Positions 1 to 14,999 of a DNA stretch of 64,000 nt are shown in pieces (within the stretch, counting starts at the first letter, position 1; each line of letters starts with the position of its first letter). The translations under genes were made by a program, and so were the position numbers. Under the pieces are notes generated by a model. It was not told the origin of the DNA. It ran no database searches and saw only the letters and a list, made by a program, of their open reading frames with translations. The DNA is from Spinacia oleracea (taxonomy: Eukaryota > Streptophyta > Magnoliopsida > Caryophyllales > Amaranthaceae). The DNA is taken from the NCBI RefSeq assembly GCF_020520425.1, contig NC_079492.1, forward strand, positions 54,001,042 through 54,065,041. The letters are read 5' to 3'.

Positions 1-190
1 GGTATGATGTTCCGTTCTGATCAGATCAGTTCTGTTCTGATCAGTTCAGATCAGATCAGTTCTGTTCTGATCAATTCAGATCAATTCTGTTCTGATCAGT
101 TCTGATCAGATGAGTTCAGTTCTAATCAGTTCTGATCAGATCAGTTTTTATCGGTTCAGTTCTGACCAGTTTGTTCAGATCCGTTCTGTC
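1..190. repeat. degenerate GATCAGTTCT tandem array
   Basis: About 190 bases consist of short variants of GATCAGTTCTGTTCT and GATCAGATCAGTTCT. The same vocabulary recurs at 11277-11425 inside an intron of the TNPA-like gene. Because GATCAG and CTGATC alternate, the array is rich in short palindromes. Its function is unknown; it could be a transposase-binding or merely expanded simple repeat. Confidence 0.75.
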
Positions 191-503
191 TTAAGGATTT
201 CAGTTTCAACCTGTTCATAGAGCTGCTTCTACTTCACATTCTGTAGATCCAAATATCTTCTACTGAATTTTTTTTTCTCTTATTGTGCTAGCTAGGTATT
301 TAAATACATGAAACCATTCTCTCTATTCTTGATAAGTTTATAGAGAATAAGAATATTCAAATCACTATCACCACTAATCAACACATCTACCATATTTATT
401 GTCGCTTATTGTCACCTTATAGATTTTTTGTTTTTTCTTTATAAGGGTTGTAAATTGTAATATTCTTCGTTAGTTTCAACACCTATTTGCTTATTATTTG
501 ACA

Positions 504-535
504 CTAGTATGTGCCCGTGCTAATGCCCGGGAACT
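504..535 (-). other. Helitron-like 3' terminus (minus strand)
   Basis: Read on the minus strand there is an imperfect GC-rich hairpin (arms at 513-519 and 524-530, loop TAAT), followed 5-6 bases later by CTAG (504-507) and then T. This is the hallmark of a Helitron 3' end (hairpin, short spacer, CTRR, host T). The downstream body is not delimited and no Rep/helicase coding was seen here, so this may be a decayed or very short copy. A weakly similar stretch lies near 9830-9880. Confidence 0.4.
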
Positions 536-1178
536 TAAGATTTTAAAAAGTTAACTAAATATTATTTGCCTTTCTTATACTTGTACTTAATTATATTTTT
601 TTGGTTAATATATTTTTACTTACCATTTCAAATTTGTATTTTTACTTACCATTTCAAATATGTATCTTACACAGAAGCATTGGAAGCTTTGGACTTTAGT
701 TCAAGTGGCCGCCGGTTTTAAGCTTCTTCGTGAAATTTGGGATCTACTTTATCCCAACATCTCTCTCCCAAGCGTTACAGGTGCTTAGTGTTAAATTTGA
801 CATTCTTATTATTATGAAGAATTTGCCTTCATTTTTCTAATCAACTTGTGGTTGTGTGTAAGTGATAAAAAGATTAAATCATACATATTATCAAACAAAA
901 AATTTGAGTGCAATTATTAGACTCCTGCCTTGGATATTTTCTTTTAGCTTTTACCATCTTATTCATTATGTTTAAATTTTGTGCTCATAAATGAGTGAAA
1001 CTCGCATGCTTTGTTTTCCTTGTTGAATTCACGTGCAGTTGAAAGTATGACCTTCTATGCTAAAAAAATATAATATGGAGTTAATGGAAATGAAGTTCTA
1101 GTGAGAAGACGAATATAGGTACCAAATATTAGTCACTAGTGAAGAAGAATTAAAGAAGAAACATAAAGTTATGTCATG

Positions 1179-1440
1179 TGCTTTTCAGAATCAATTTATA
1201 ACATTTGGTTTTGTAGAAATCATGTTGTTCTTAAGAAGGCTTTTAAATCAGTAAATGCTTTTGTAAAAGAGATCTTGTTTAAGGCCTCTTGTAGAAGCAC
1301 TAATTAGATTATTGGTAATATCTTAGGTTGGATAGGTGCCTCTGTTAGAGGTGATTTTGTTTGGTGGCCCTCGATTAATGTAACCTTGATGTTTCAAGGT
1401 CTCTTTTGTTGTTAATAAAATCATTGTTAATTGCCAAAAA
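1179..1440 (+). mobile_element. 5'-truncated LINE insertion
   Basis: The segment ends with AATAAA-like sequence and a short A-run (about 1435-1442). It is flanked by a long near-perfect direct repeat, bases 1156-1178 and 1441-1464, sharing CATAAAGTTATG and differing at about two positions. A 3' A-tail plus a TSD over 20 bp with a truncated 5' end is typical of plant L1-type retroposition. No reverse-transcriptase coding remains, so the LINE assignment rests on structure alone. Confidence 0.55.
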
Positions 1441-1582
1441 AAGAAAGCATAAAGTTATGTTATGAATTATATGTTATATCAAGGTTATAAGAATGATCAT
1501 AACGTTTACCTATAAAATTTCATATTATACAACGCATATTACTAATTATATATCTTATTACTATACTATTTTTCGTATAGAT

Positions 1583-4500
1583 ATGGATACAAGTTGGATA
1601 GATCTACCCACTGGCCACCCTGAATATGTCGATGGTTGTATGCAATTCATTGCGTTTGCCAATCAAGGTCTATTCGAAGGAAAAATTAGATGTCCATGTA
1701 AGAACTGTAAGGTGGATAAATGGTTCCCGGTTAATGATGTAGAGCGACATATTTTGTTTAAGGGGTTTTATAAGTCGTATAGAAATTGGATCTTTCATGG
1801 TAAAGGGGATATGGTTCAACGTATGTTAGGGAGTGATGGAGGGAGTACTAGTGAAGGATCCCTTGGTAATCAAAGTGGGTTTGTAGGTCGAGATAATATG
1901 GGAGGACTATTAAGATCAGCTTTTAGTGTTAATGTGCCACCCAATTTTCCAACTTTTGAAGCAAGAGAGGATGGTGAATGGACTGAGGAGCCCGTGTCAT
2001 ACGACACAGATGTTGAATATGATGATTCTACAATAGAAGAAGATGCGACATATAAGAAGCTACTTCAAGCTTCTGAGGAGAAATTATATGAGGGGTGTAT
2101 TAATTTTTCAAAGTTATCTTTTCTTCTACACTTATTTCACTTGAAGTGTATGCATCACTGGTCCATTGAATCTTTCAATATGCTCTTGAAGCTGATTTTA
2201 GATGCATTTTCTCAAATACTTGATTTTCCCTCGTCTTATTATTACAGTAAGAAAATGATAAAAGACTTGGGCCTTGGGTATGAAAAAATTGATGCTTGTC
2301 CTAATGATTGTATGCTGTATTGGGGTGAATTTTTAGAGAAAGACAAATGTCATGTTTGTGGTAAATCGAGGTGGAAAACAACCAAGGGTAAGAAGGGTGA
2401 CGATGTAAGTGATCAAGGTACGAATACTTGTAAGAAAGGTGTGCCAGCTAAGGTAATGCGATATTTTCCTCTTATCCCAAGACTAAAAAGAATCTACATG
2501 TCATCAGAAACAGCAGAAGATATGAGATGGCATGATACAGAGCGATTGGGTGAAGATGATAAGAAGATTTTGAGGCATCCTTCCGATGCCTTAGCGTGGA
2601 AGGCATTTGATGAGCGTTATAGAGATTTTGCATTAGACCCTCGTAGTGTTCGATTAGGTCTTGCGAGCGATGGGTTTAATCCATACCGTTTAATGAACAC
2701 TACTTATAGTACATGGCCAGTGGTGTTGATTCCTTATAATCTTCCACCATGGCTATGTATGAAACCATCTTCTTTCATTTTGTCCACACTTATTCCTGGA
2801 AAAGCAAGTCCTGGAAATGATATTGACGTGTATTTGCAACCATTAGTTCATGAGTTAAAATTGCTGTGGGGAGGGGTTGAAGCTTTTGATGCTTTTGACG
2901 GAGTGAAATTTAATTTGCGCGCGGCTCTGCTTTGGACTATTAATGACTTTCCTGGCTATGCAATGCTCTCTGGTTTGAGCACAAAAGGTTACAATGCATG
3001 TCCTATATGCATGGATTCCACACCTTCTGATAGATTTGGGAACAAGATTTGTTATTGTAGCTATAGAAAATGGTTACCCGCAGATCACCCATATCGACGT
3101 CAGGGTGAAAAGTTTTGTGAGAAGTTTGGAACTAATGAGTTGGGTGAAGCCCCATCTCGTCCTAGCGGCACTGATATATTGAGGCAACAAGAAAAGGTCG
3201 AGTATGTTTATGGAAAGTCAAAGGCACCACCGAAAAAGAGACAAAGAGGACATACTGATAACAATGATGTCCAAGATGAAATTGTCTTTGGTACCAAGAG
3301 AAGCATATTCTTTGATTTGGTGTATTGGGAGCATAATCTTCTAAGGCATAATTTAGACGTTATGCACATTGAGAAAAATGTGTCTGAGAATCTTTTGGGA
3401 ACACTTCTTAGTATGGATAAGAGTAGAGATAATAGGGATGATCGAGAAGCCCTTGAAGCATGGAGAATAAAGACTCACCTTTGGCTTAGTGCTGATCATA
3501 ATGGAAATGAATACATGCCTCCAGCTTCCTATTCTATGTCTAGGGAGGAAAAAGAGAGATTCTTAACTGTTTTGCAGAAACTTAAAGTTCCGGATGGATA
3601 TGGATCCAACCTTTCTAGTTGTGTGAATATGAAGCAAAGGAAGTTGATTAACCTCAAGAGTCATGACAACCATGTTCTAATGCAAGATATCCTCCCCGTC
3701 GCCTTAAGAGCTTCTAATGCTACAAAGGTGATTGACTTGTTGGCTAGATTGTCTTCGTTTTTCAAGAAGTTGTGCTCCACCTGTATTGATCCAGATGATT
3801 TAGATGGTCTTCAAGATGGAATTGTTTTAACTCTTTGTCAGTTGGAAATGGAGTTTTTGCCTTCATTTTTCACAATCATGGTCCATTTGTTGATTCACTT
3901 AGTGGAGGAGGTTAAACTTGGTGGACCAGTGCAATACAGATGGATGTATCCCATTGAAAGGTTTATATCTTACCTATGTGAATTATATATTTTTTTATTA
4001 AATAATTTACATTTATTATATACAAATATTTTATTTGAAAGGTACTTGTCCCATTTGAAGTCACATGTAACCAATAAAGCCCAACCTGAAGGATCTATTG
4101 CGGAAGGCTACCTTTTAGAGGAGACAATTAGGTTTTGCTCGAGATATCTTCAAGGTGTTAAGACCATCTTCAACATGCCTAAAAGGATGGATGATGACAT
4201 TTCAAATTCTGATGATTACTTATTTAATTCCGGCGGTCGAGTCATTGGAAAGGAGGTCAGCATTCGCCTTGATGGTCAAAGCTTAAAACAAGCCCATCGC
4301 TACGTTTTACTTCACTCTGATGAGATCAAAGGGGATCTAGAGTAAGTATTATGTTGGTTTTCTTTTGAATAACAAATTTTGTAATAAATCACTCTTATGT
4401 TTTTTCTTCTTCCATGAAGTGAATTTTTAACCGAGAAGCGTCAAATGAACTTAGAAATTTCCGTCGCGGAGAGTGATGAAAGTAAATGGATCATCAATGA

Positions 4501-5119
4501 ATTTGGAGGGTGGCTGCGAAACAAGGTTACTTAAGTTCTTTTAATGTTAATACATACTTCTGTTTTTGAAAAAATAAACTTTATTTGATATAATTAAGTA
4601 TTATCGTAGGTACATTTCATAGATGCAACCACCGAAGATGGGAAACTAAGAAAAGCTTTGGCGGGTGGTTTGCATTCTTATGGTAGAAAATTAAAAGGAT
4701 ACATAATCAATGGATACAAATTCCTTTCCACTGATCGCGATTGTCGTCTTTTGACACAAAATTCTTGAGTTATGGTTGAAGCGGATGGAGTGGCATACTA
4801 CGGAAAAGTGATGGATATCTATGAATTAAATTACTATGGAGACTATAAAGTTGTATTGTTTCGTTGTGATTGGGTAGACATTCGTAGGGGTGTAAGAACA
4901 TATCCAAACGGCGGAGTATGTGTCAATTTCTCTAAATTGATGCATACTGGACGATTATTGCAAGATGATCCATTTGTCTTCTCATCTCAAGCAAAACAAG
5001 TTTTTTACATAGAAGATGAGATACAAAAAGGATGGTTCCATGTTGTTAAGAATAAGCTTAGAGATTTGTTTGATTTAGGTGATTCTTTACCAGTAGCGGA
5101 AGAGGGTGGGGCCGATTGA
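1583..5119 (+). CDS. CACTA transposase, TNP2 type (one premature stop)
   Basis: Catalytic transposase of the surrounding CACTA element. The start at 1583 (MDTSWIDLP) fits the conserved beginning of the family. Domains in order: an N-terminal transposase-associated zinc region (CPCKNCK, residues ~37-45), the Transposase_21/tnp2 core (~225-500, including DLGLGYEKIDACPNDCMLYW and the NDFPGYAMLSG block), a DUF4218 region (~690-830) and DUF4216 (4772-5020). Proposed exons are 1583-3960, 4042-4341, 4422-4525 and 4610-5119; each junction has GT/AG and restores the frame. In particular, removing 3961-4041 joins the conserved PIER and YLSHLK blocks. A TGA at 4766-4768 interrupts the last exon just before DUF4216, where related proteins read through, so this copy probably makes a C-terminally truncated protein. 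Family known; splice sites inferred. Confidence 0.88.
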
Positions 5120-6197
5120 CCATGCTTATTTATTTTACGCCGTTATTCTTTGTATTTGTATTCTATTGATTCGGTCTATGGACTTATTATCTTTTATTTT
5201 CAATGTACTAGTTATATCATGCTCTTTTCCGGAAGCTCTTGGGTTACTCTCTTGTATTGTCTCTTGGTTATTGGGATTATTGCATAATAAAGTAAGGATT
5301 GAGGTGAGTGACTAATGAAGGGAAAGATTAAAAGGAAAGACTGGGATGATGGATTATGGATAAATCTGCAATTCAGCAATATGATATCTGAATTTAGTTT
5401 AATGTTTGAAACAACGTTTAATCTTATATCATTCACCTTAATTAGGTTTGCAGATTAACACATTTATTTCTCTGTACACCCATATATAGTGGTGAGCCTA
5501 TTGACGGTTTCACCCCTATGAATGTCTTCACAATGTAGCATGGCTGAAGTTTGTAGCAAATTACTGAAATTTTATTCAAAATAAAACTAACTAAAGGCTG
5601 AGCATCTGCATCTGTGCTGCTGGTTTCAAGCTGAGTTCAGCCTTTTCTTCAAGTTGTTCTGGGTAGGGTTCTCTAATCTGTTCTGATGTTCTGTTCTGAT
5701 GTATGCAGGGGCTGGTTTTTTTTCTCTTGCATTTTGGTTCTTTTCTCTTGCAGTCTGGTTGCAGGCGACTTATCGGTTGAGGTCTGCTACTATCTTTTTA
5801 CGTTACAGTTGATTCTTCTGTGTTGGCTAGCTTCTTAAGTGTTTCAGCTTCCTGTTGTGTTGACTTCCCGCCTGCTATGCTAATATTTATGAGTAGATTG
5901 CTTTTGCAACTCAGTAGCAGGCAACTTACTATTTAGAAGCTTAATATAGATGTGGAGTTAATTGGTCGACTATGAACCAAAGGATAAGTCTCATGTATTG
6001 TTTCTCTTGTCTTTGTGATAGAATGGATAGATGTGTGTGTGTGTGGCGGGGGATGCTTCGATGCGTTGCTTTGAAATAGACAGTAAATCTGGTTGTGTAG
6101 GCAGCTTTGTGGGATATACCAAGTCACCTTACCTTTCACGTTCCTTATTTGTAACTAATTTTACTTAAAGAAAACTAAGCTTAGATAGGAATTTCAC
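5120..6197. other. CACTA internal non-coding spacer
   Basis: No gene supported. Contains a short GT run (about 6031-6042) and another run of TTCTGATGTTCTG-like words (5675-5705) resembling the GATCAG/TTCTG vocabulary at the left of the window. The far end abuts the captured BRCT fragment through an intron-like donor. Confidence 0.6.
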
Positions 6198-6857
6198 CTC
6201 CCAGATGCTGCAGCAGCAAAGAACTTCTCTGTTCTGCGGATCGGTTCTAGAACAACAAAATGTGAAGCCTGATATGACCATTGATGAGAATCTCTGCAAA
6301 GTTTTCCTTTGAGACGCTTGATGAGTTGTTGGAACTCCTTTCTCTGTAGTCTATGTCCACAAAGTATGAAGTGTGCCGTTTGTTTATTTTTAACCTTTTC
6401 CAACTCAGGAATAATGTTTAAGGAGCTTGAAGTTGCTGCATCGCTCTCATTTGCTGTCAAATTCGACTTACTGGTTCCATCTTTACTTACATCTTCATCA
6501 TTATCAACAAACAGCTTACTTCTGATACATTCATCATTGTCTTGCACCTCATCAGTCTTGTTTAACACTAGTGTGCCACGCCTCTTTTTCCCCGCTATTT
6601 TACCAGCATGTTTTCCACCCTTACTAACTGCATCACTCTCATTGATTGTCAAATTGGACTTAGTACTGATCTGCTTTCCACCATCAACATTCGTTTTATT
6701 TGCATCGCCCTCATTGACTTGCACCTCAGACTTGTTTAACACCAGAGTACCACCACGCCTCTTCTTCCCAGCTAATTTACCAGCAGATTTAACACCCTTA
6801 CTAGTACTTTGATCATTTGCAAGAACAGGTTCGTTTTCTTTGTCAAATTTCGTTTAA
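6198..6857 (-). pseudogene. captured host BRCT-domain gene fragment (At4g02110-like)
   Basis: A minus-strand open frame of about 220 codons ends in FILCGHRLQRKEFQQLIKRL, RDSHQWSYQ, IRRTEKFFAAAASGR. I recognise this as the start of the C-terminal BRCT module of the plant BRCT-domain protein typified by Arabidopsis At4g02110, a nuclear putative transcription/DNA-repair factor. The frame stops right after AASGR at a GTGAAAT splice-donor-like site (complement of 6191-6197), exactly where the family continues with WILKTDY. Upstream are two imperfect repeats of about 50 residues, each with AGK(L/I)AGKKRRG, TLVLNK, SNLT.NESDA. The piece lacks a start codon of its own and the rest of the BRCT domain. 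It lies antisense between the two transposase genes, which fits transduplication by the CACTA. Identity from memory of the family, no search done. Confidence 0.8.
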
Positions 6858-7895
6858 TCAAGATGACAGTCTTGTAAAGATAACAGTTTTCTAGATTGAT
6901 GTACTGTTTTTGGATTTGTTCTTGTCCAAGGGTCCTAGAGTAAACTTGGTGTGCATCGGGATTCAGTCTCAGTTTGTCCTTGGCCAGTAAGATTGCAGCC
7001 TGGCTGCATTTGCTGATATGCCAGGAGTTCTCTCTATAGGAGAAGTTGTCTCTTGGTTTATAGATCGGTGAATTTCTAGACAAAAGAAGTATGAGTCAAT
7101 TTACTGCTAATCTGTGGTTCCATCTAGGATTTTGTTAGTGTTTTCTGCTTCCATCTGTTTATAACAAGGTTTTTGAGTTGGTTGCTTATTTTGTTCCTTC
7201 TTTAGTTGATGGTAGATAATGTCCTAAGTCTAGAAAGATAGGGCTGAACATGCTTACCTACATTCTGAATTCCAACTCTGACATAAGAACGAAAACAATG
7301 CCACCAAATTTCCTGATAACGCCATTGTATATATATATACTATATGTTAAGATAGAGTTATAGTACCCTTAAAAAAAGAAAAAAGATGTAGTACCATACT
7401 ACTAATACTAATAGTATCCTAATATTGATTGATAAAAATAAGTTTCTTGTTTTCAAGAAACACAAACCTGTCAAGTATTATGTTTACAGAGTGTATTTTT
7501 TGTTTTATGGAGCAAATTCTTTTCTGAAAGAATAATGGTTTTGTAAAGATAAATATTCTATTTAATCCAAGTCATGGTGTATTCCATGTTATTAGGTTCT
7601 GCATTCTTTTATTATTGAGTCTCTATGTTCATAATCGAACTTATTGGCTGACTGCACTGCTAGATTTTTTTACGGTAGTCCATAAGAATTTTGAGCTGTG
7701 TATTTAGTTGTGGCCTTACTAGTTCAAATTACACTATCATCTTGATTAGACAAAGTATTAATTAATCCCAGATATGCAGCTTGCTTATATCCTATTTACT
7801 ATTTAGTGTTTCATTCTTATATTTGTTGGTTTCATCATTTTTTTTTATTCATGGCTGATTGTGTTTCTTACTTGCTGAACAAGAACTAAAAAGTC
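6858..7895. other. CACTA spacer between captured fragment and TNPA-like gene
   Basis: AT-rich sequence with a short TA run (7328-7345). The last 100 bases should hold the promoter and leader of the TNPA-like gene. No coding region could be supported. Confidence 0.55.
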
Positions 7896-10800
7896 ATGAC
7901 TTACAGTACTAAAAGAACATTTTTAGCTACCGATGACAGATCAAGCCTTGGTGCATCGAAGTCACCCAAACCTTTTGATCCATCACCCAAATCTTCTGAT
8001 CCATCCATCCAAAACTGGGGACCGTTCACCCCTCCAACACTTGGAGTATCACAATCATTTGGGTCTGTTTCACAACCCATCAAACAACCCACAACTGCTA
8101 AAAAACCCACCCTTTCTACATCATCTCCTTCAATGGTTGCATCACAATCATCCATGCCTCGGTCTACTTCCATGATTTCAAAGCAAAAACTTAAGACATC
8201 ATCAAAACTAGTTGTTACCCAGTCAAAACCATCCTCTAACCCATTACCACAATCAATTTCGCCAACTCTTACAGGAGCATCACAACCGCAAACAAAGGTT
8301 GCACAAAGTAGATGGTCAAAAGGACCTTTGTTTCCCAACCTCATTGAAATAGCAGCACAAAAAACAGCAACAACGAATCTTGCAGCCTCACACCAACCTA
8401 CTGTGAAGCCAAACCTGCAGAGTACTACTCAGCCTACTGTGAAGCCTATCCTCAAGCCTCCTATGCAGCCTACTACTCAAGCTACTGTGAAGCCTGTCAT
8501 AGTTACCCGACAGCCTTCTCTGGAGCGGGACAAAGCTGCCCAACAACTTCATAAAGTTAGACATCAGCCTGAAAAAGCTTCACTCACAGGTACCAAACCA
8601 CATTTGGAAAAAAGAGCGTTTGTTGCACCCATGAGGGCAACAAAATATGTGATGTCACGACCTCCTACACCACCAATCACCATGTCAGGGAAAGATCGAG
8701 CCGGGAAGCTTGCTTCTGGTCAGGTGCCTCCAACTTACATGCATGTGAGTGAAAATGCATTTCAAAATCAATCTCCTCCATCCAATCATATTGAGGCTGA
8801 AGTTATGCCAACTTATAACTGGGAGGAATCTGAAGAATCAGCTCCGGAGAGTGATGAAGAATTGGATGAAAATGAAGGAAGTGATACTACTGTGAAAAAA
8901 TCAATACCTCGACATCGGGTTATTGTTCAAAATTGGCCGTATCAGAGGGAGTTTGATGAGAAGAACGAGGTTATAGCTATAGGTAAACATGTCTCTACTT
9001 AATTTAAATATGGAAACTGTGAATTATATTGGTGATTTTTTCTATCTCATTTAACTCCATATCTCTGGCAGATGCTGAAGGAATACACCACCTTGTGAAA
9101 GGTTCGGTTATGCCTCGAGACGTTTGGCTTGATACACCGGGATTCAGATACATTGTTAAGTTCAATGAATTCAACCAACCTCTTCGAAAAGGTGGTAAAA
9201 TCCTTGTGAGTTTCCTTGGAAATATTGCAAAAATAGATGACATGTGTCCAGTGGGATTAGATAGTTGGCGTGATCTGGACGCTAACTTAAGAGCTAATAT
9301 AGTTAAAGCTATTCGGGTATGTGGATTTATCCTTCTTACACTTACATTAATTATAACAATAAATCCTAAAGAGTTCACATTTGGGGATAAAATGGAAACA
9401 AAATCATCAAAACATATTATTCTCAATGAAATTCTTCCATTCCAAAGAGAACTACTCATACTCAGTTGCATTTTACACGTCTCTAATGCACTACTTTGAA
9501 TGCTAGTATCTTTCTAATCGACAAATAAGATAAAATTCCTGTTAATACTCACTTCAAAATAATTAACAATATCCATTATTCATAGAAATTCAAATAAAAA
9601 ACCACCAAATTAGAAATAAAGTAACAAAAATGCATCAAAAGAGTCACCTTGGGAAATGTACATCTGTAACTACATAAGTTTAACATCTCAAAGCATAAGA
9701 GTGTCATCAATTATTCGAGGAACTACCGTATTATATTTCACTATATATCTTAACACTTTCTAGCTTAAATAATTATTGTCAATTGGCCATGGTTAGACTT
9801 CTAAGTTACACTTTCTAATTTATTTAGTTACACGGGAATTTAATAGTTTAAAAAGTTAACTAAATATTTTGAGCCTTGTATTTAAACAATTCTTAGCCTT
9901 AATACTATTTCTTAGCCTTAATACATATACGATGTTTGAATTAAGGCCAATTTACTATATTCTAGATTGCCAATTTAGTAATGAATAGTGACATGACTGG
10001 CATCAATAGAGGACTCGAGAGCTCTCTTGCTCTAACTTCCTACCCAATAGAACCTTAAAAAAGATGTCAGCTTCCTGTATACTCAACCCAGCCGAGAGCA
10101 GCTCATCTTTTTGAAACAACTCCCTCATATTATTATCTCTATTATTTCTCACAGTCGCAGAAATGAAACGAAATCAGAAAAACAAATAGAAAGAATGACA
10201 GGTGAGCAATTGTAAATATAATATCTTTTGATTGGAATCAATTCCATTTGATTGTAATTGATCACTGATTGGTCAAAGTAGTCTAAATTAGTTTGCATGA
10301 TTGACGGTAAGTTTGGCACTTCTTCCGGTTTATATACTTGCAACATAATTTGGCACTTCTTCCGTTTTATATACTTGCAACATACTTTTTCACACAGTTT
10401 AACACTTACATTGAGTCCTTTTTCTTTGAAGAAACATTTTGTGATACCTGATGGGGAGCTAGTTAACACATCACTTTTAAACCGCATGGACAGACCATGG
10501 AAGCAGCATAGATACACATTGAAGAAAAAACATTTCGATCCAGTGAAAACTCCAGAACAGAACTTTGCCAATCTGCCTGATGGAGTCTCCTCTAAGAGTT
10601 GGTCGGATTTGGTTACATATTGGTTTACACCAAAGGCCATGGTTTGTTACCTCGAAAGATCCTAAATTTAGTAAGTTTAATTTATTTTATTCATGCTAAC
10701 ATTGATTTCTTGAAACTAGGAAAAATCTGAACTTGGAAAAAATGCTCGAGCATTACAAGACCGTAATCACAAGAGTGGTGCTACAAGCTTTGCTAATCGA

Positions 10801-12122
10801 AGAGCTGATTTGGTATGATTTTCTACCTTCTTTGAGTTGTTGCATTTTAGTTACTATAGATTCTAAGTAGATAGGAACATAAAACACAAAGATACTATAA
10901 TCAGCCCTACTCCACAAGTTTGTTTATTTATTTGTTTCCTATAATTGCAGAAAAAGAAAGGGGAGTTTAGCAAATTGGCATTTTACAAATCAGTTTATGC
11001 CAAAGATGGAAGCTTTGAAGAGGGCACACCCTCTCATCAATTTATGGTATCCATTGCGTTGAGCTTATTCAATCTTTCTCTAATCTATGCGAACTCCTTA
11101 ATTCAATATTTCTCTTTTTTATAGTATCCAACATGATATGTGAAGACATTTCAATTTTTGAAAAGTGGCCAAATTCTTATTTGCTTATTTTCTCAGTTCA
11201 TTAGTTTTTAGCTAGGTGAATCCTACTCTGCACTTTAGTTTAACAGGATCGGTAAATAGTGTCACTCTGGCGAGTTCATACACTCAGTAGTTGAACTGAT
11301 CTGATCAGCACTGTTCTGATCATAACTGATTTGATCTGAACAGAACTGATCAGTTCTGAATATTTCTGTTCCGATCAGATCAGTTTTGATCAGATCCGTG
11401 CTGATCAGATCAGTTAAAACAAGGCCTCTGATATCTATATATGTATATATTTCATTAGCATTAACAAATGTAACAAGGCCTCCAATCTTTTATCTTCTAG
11501 AGCTTACACTTCTGATATTCGCTTCTCATATTATCTAACAGGAGGAAGCAAACGATGAGGTCCAAGAAAACCTTGCGAGTTCCTCTTCTTCCTTGTCTAG
11601 GGTTGAAATTGAGAATGAGGTCTTTAATAGGCTTATGTATAAAGGTGAAATACCTAAACGTCCTCTGAATTATGGGTTTGGAGTGAAACAAAGTGACATC
11701 TTTGGAGTGGAAGGTTTGCTAAGGAAAGAAGGGTCAAGCTATGTTAACAATGGTGCCGTGGAAGTGGAGAACATAAAAGGTGAACTATCAGCTGTAAAGA
11801 AGCAAAATCAGGAACTTGCACAACAAAATAAAGCTCTAAGCACGAAGTTTGATGAAACAACGAAGTCATTTAAAATGATTGCTTCTTTCTTAGGACAAGT
11901 TTTGAAGGAAGTACGCAAAGGAAATGTTTCATCAGACCTTTTAGATGGTGCGGAATCAGCAATACATATGGTTAGTCATTTTGCTTTAGAAACATGCATG
12001 TCTTACCGATTAAGTATTTGAATATTTGTTTTAGTACACTCAATGTAAAATGTATTCGACGTGGCTTATTAAAATGGTTTTTGTAGATTAATGATGATTC
12101 TGGTGGGAGTGGTGAAAAATAG
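7896..12122 (+). CDS. TNPA-like CACTA gene (Transposase_24 family), seven exons
   Basis: Second gene of the CACTA element; in En/Spm the TNPA-type protein binds subterminal repeats and helps the TNP2-type transposase. Proposed exons: 7896-8983, 9072-9316, 10432-10641, 10720-10812, 10951-11046, 11542-11970, 12087-12122 (stop TAG). All introns are GT/AG and the frame is kept through every junction. Exon 1 encodes a Pro/Ser/Gln-rich, low-complexity region with repeated QPTVKP units, ending in an acidic stretch. Exons 2-5 carry the plant transposase 24 signature (RDVWLDTPGFRY; NLPDGVSSKSWSDLV; ARALQDRNHKSGATSF; KLAFYKSVYAKDGSF). Exon 6 has a coiled coil (SAVKKQNQELAQQNKALSTK). No internal stop was seen, so this copy may be intact. 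The fifth intron (11047-11541) holds a GATCAG array. Confidence 0.8.
11277..11425. repeat. GATCAG-type array inside TNPA-like intron
   Basis: Repeats of CTGATCAG, CAGAACTGATCAG and related words, mostly the reverse orientation of the array at 1-190. It lies wholly inside the intron 11047-11541. The same simple motif at two places in one CACTA suggests it belongs to the element. Confidence 0.7.
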
Positions 12123-14738
<2,616 letters not shown>

Positions 14739-14816
14739 AATTTACTATATATTTTTGGATGTATATATATGTCATTATGCAAAGGCCGGCCGGAATGAAG
14801 AACAATATATGCTTTG

Positions 14817-14960
14817 AAATTGTGACGTTTAGGAGGTTATAAATTTGTTTGGCGGTAAAAATATAGTATAAAATTGTGACCCTTAGAAGGGTCTAAATTG
14901 GTTTGGCGGAAAAAATATAGTATCAAATTGTGACCCTCAGAGGGGTCTAGATTTGGTGGA
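14817..14960. repeat. subterminal tandem repeat, about 60 bp x 2.5
   Basis: Three consecutive units contain AAATTGTGACCCT, GGGTCTAAATT, GGTTTGGCGG and AAATATAGTAT with a period near 60 bases. The position close to the CACTA right end fits a subterminal repeat block, the usual binding zone of TNPA-type proteins. Confidence 0.75.
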
Positions 14961-14999
14961 GTGAAAATGTTAACACTAGAAATGACTGAGTGAAGGGTC

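Noticed and set aside
7901..8344. Minus-strand 147-codon frame overlapping exon 1 of the TNPA-like gene
   Set aside because: Shadow of the Pro/Ser-rich plus-strand exon, whose splicing and downstream domain support the plus strand.
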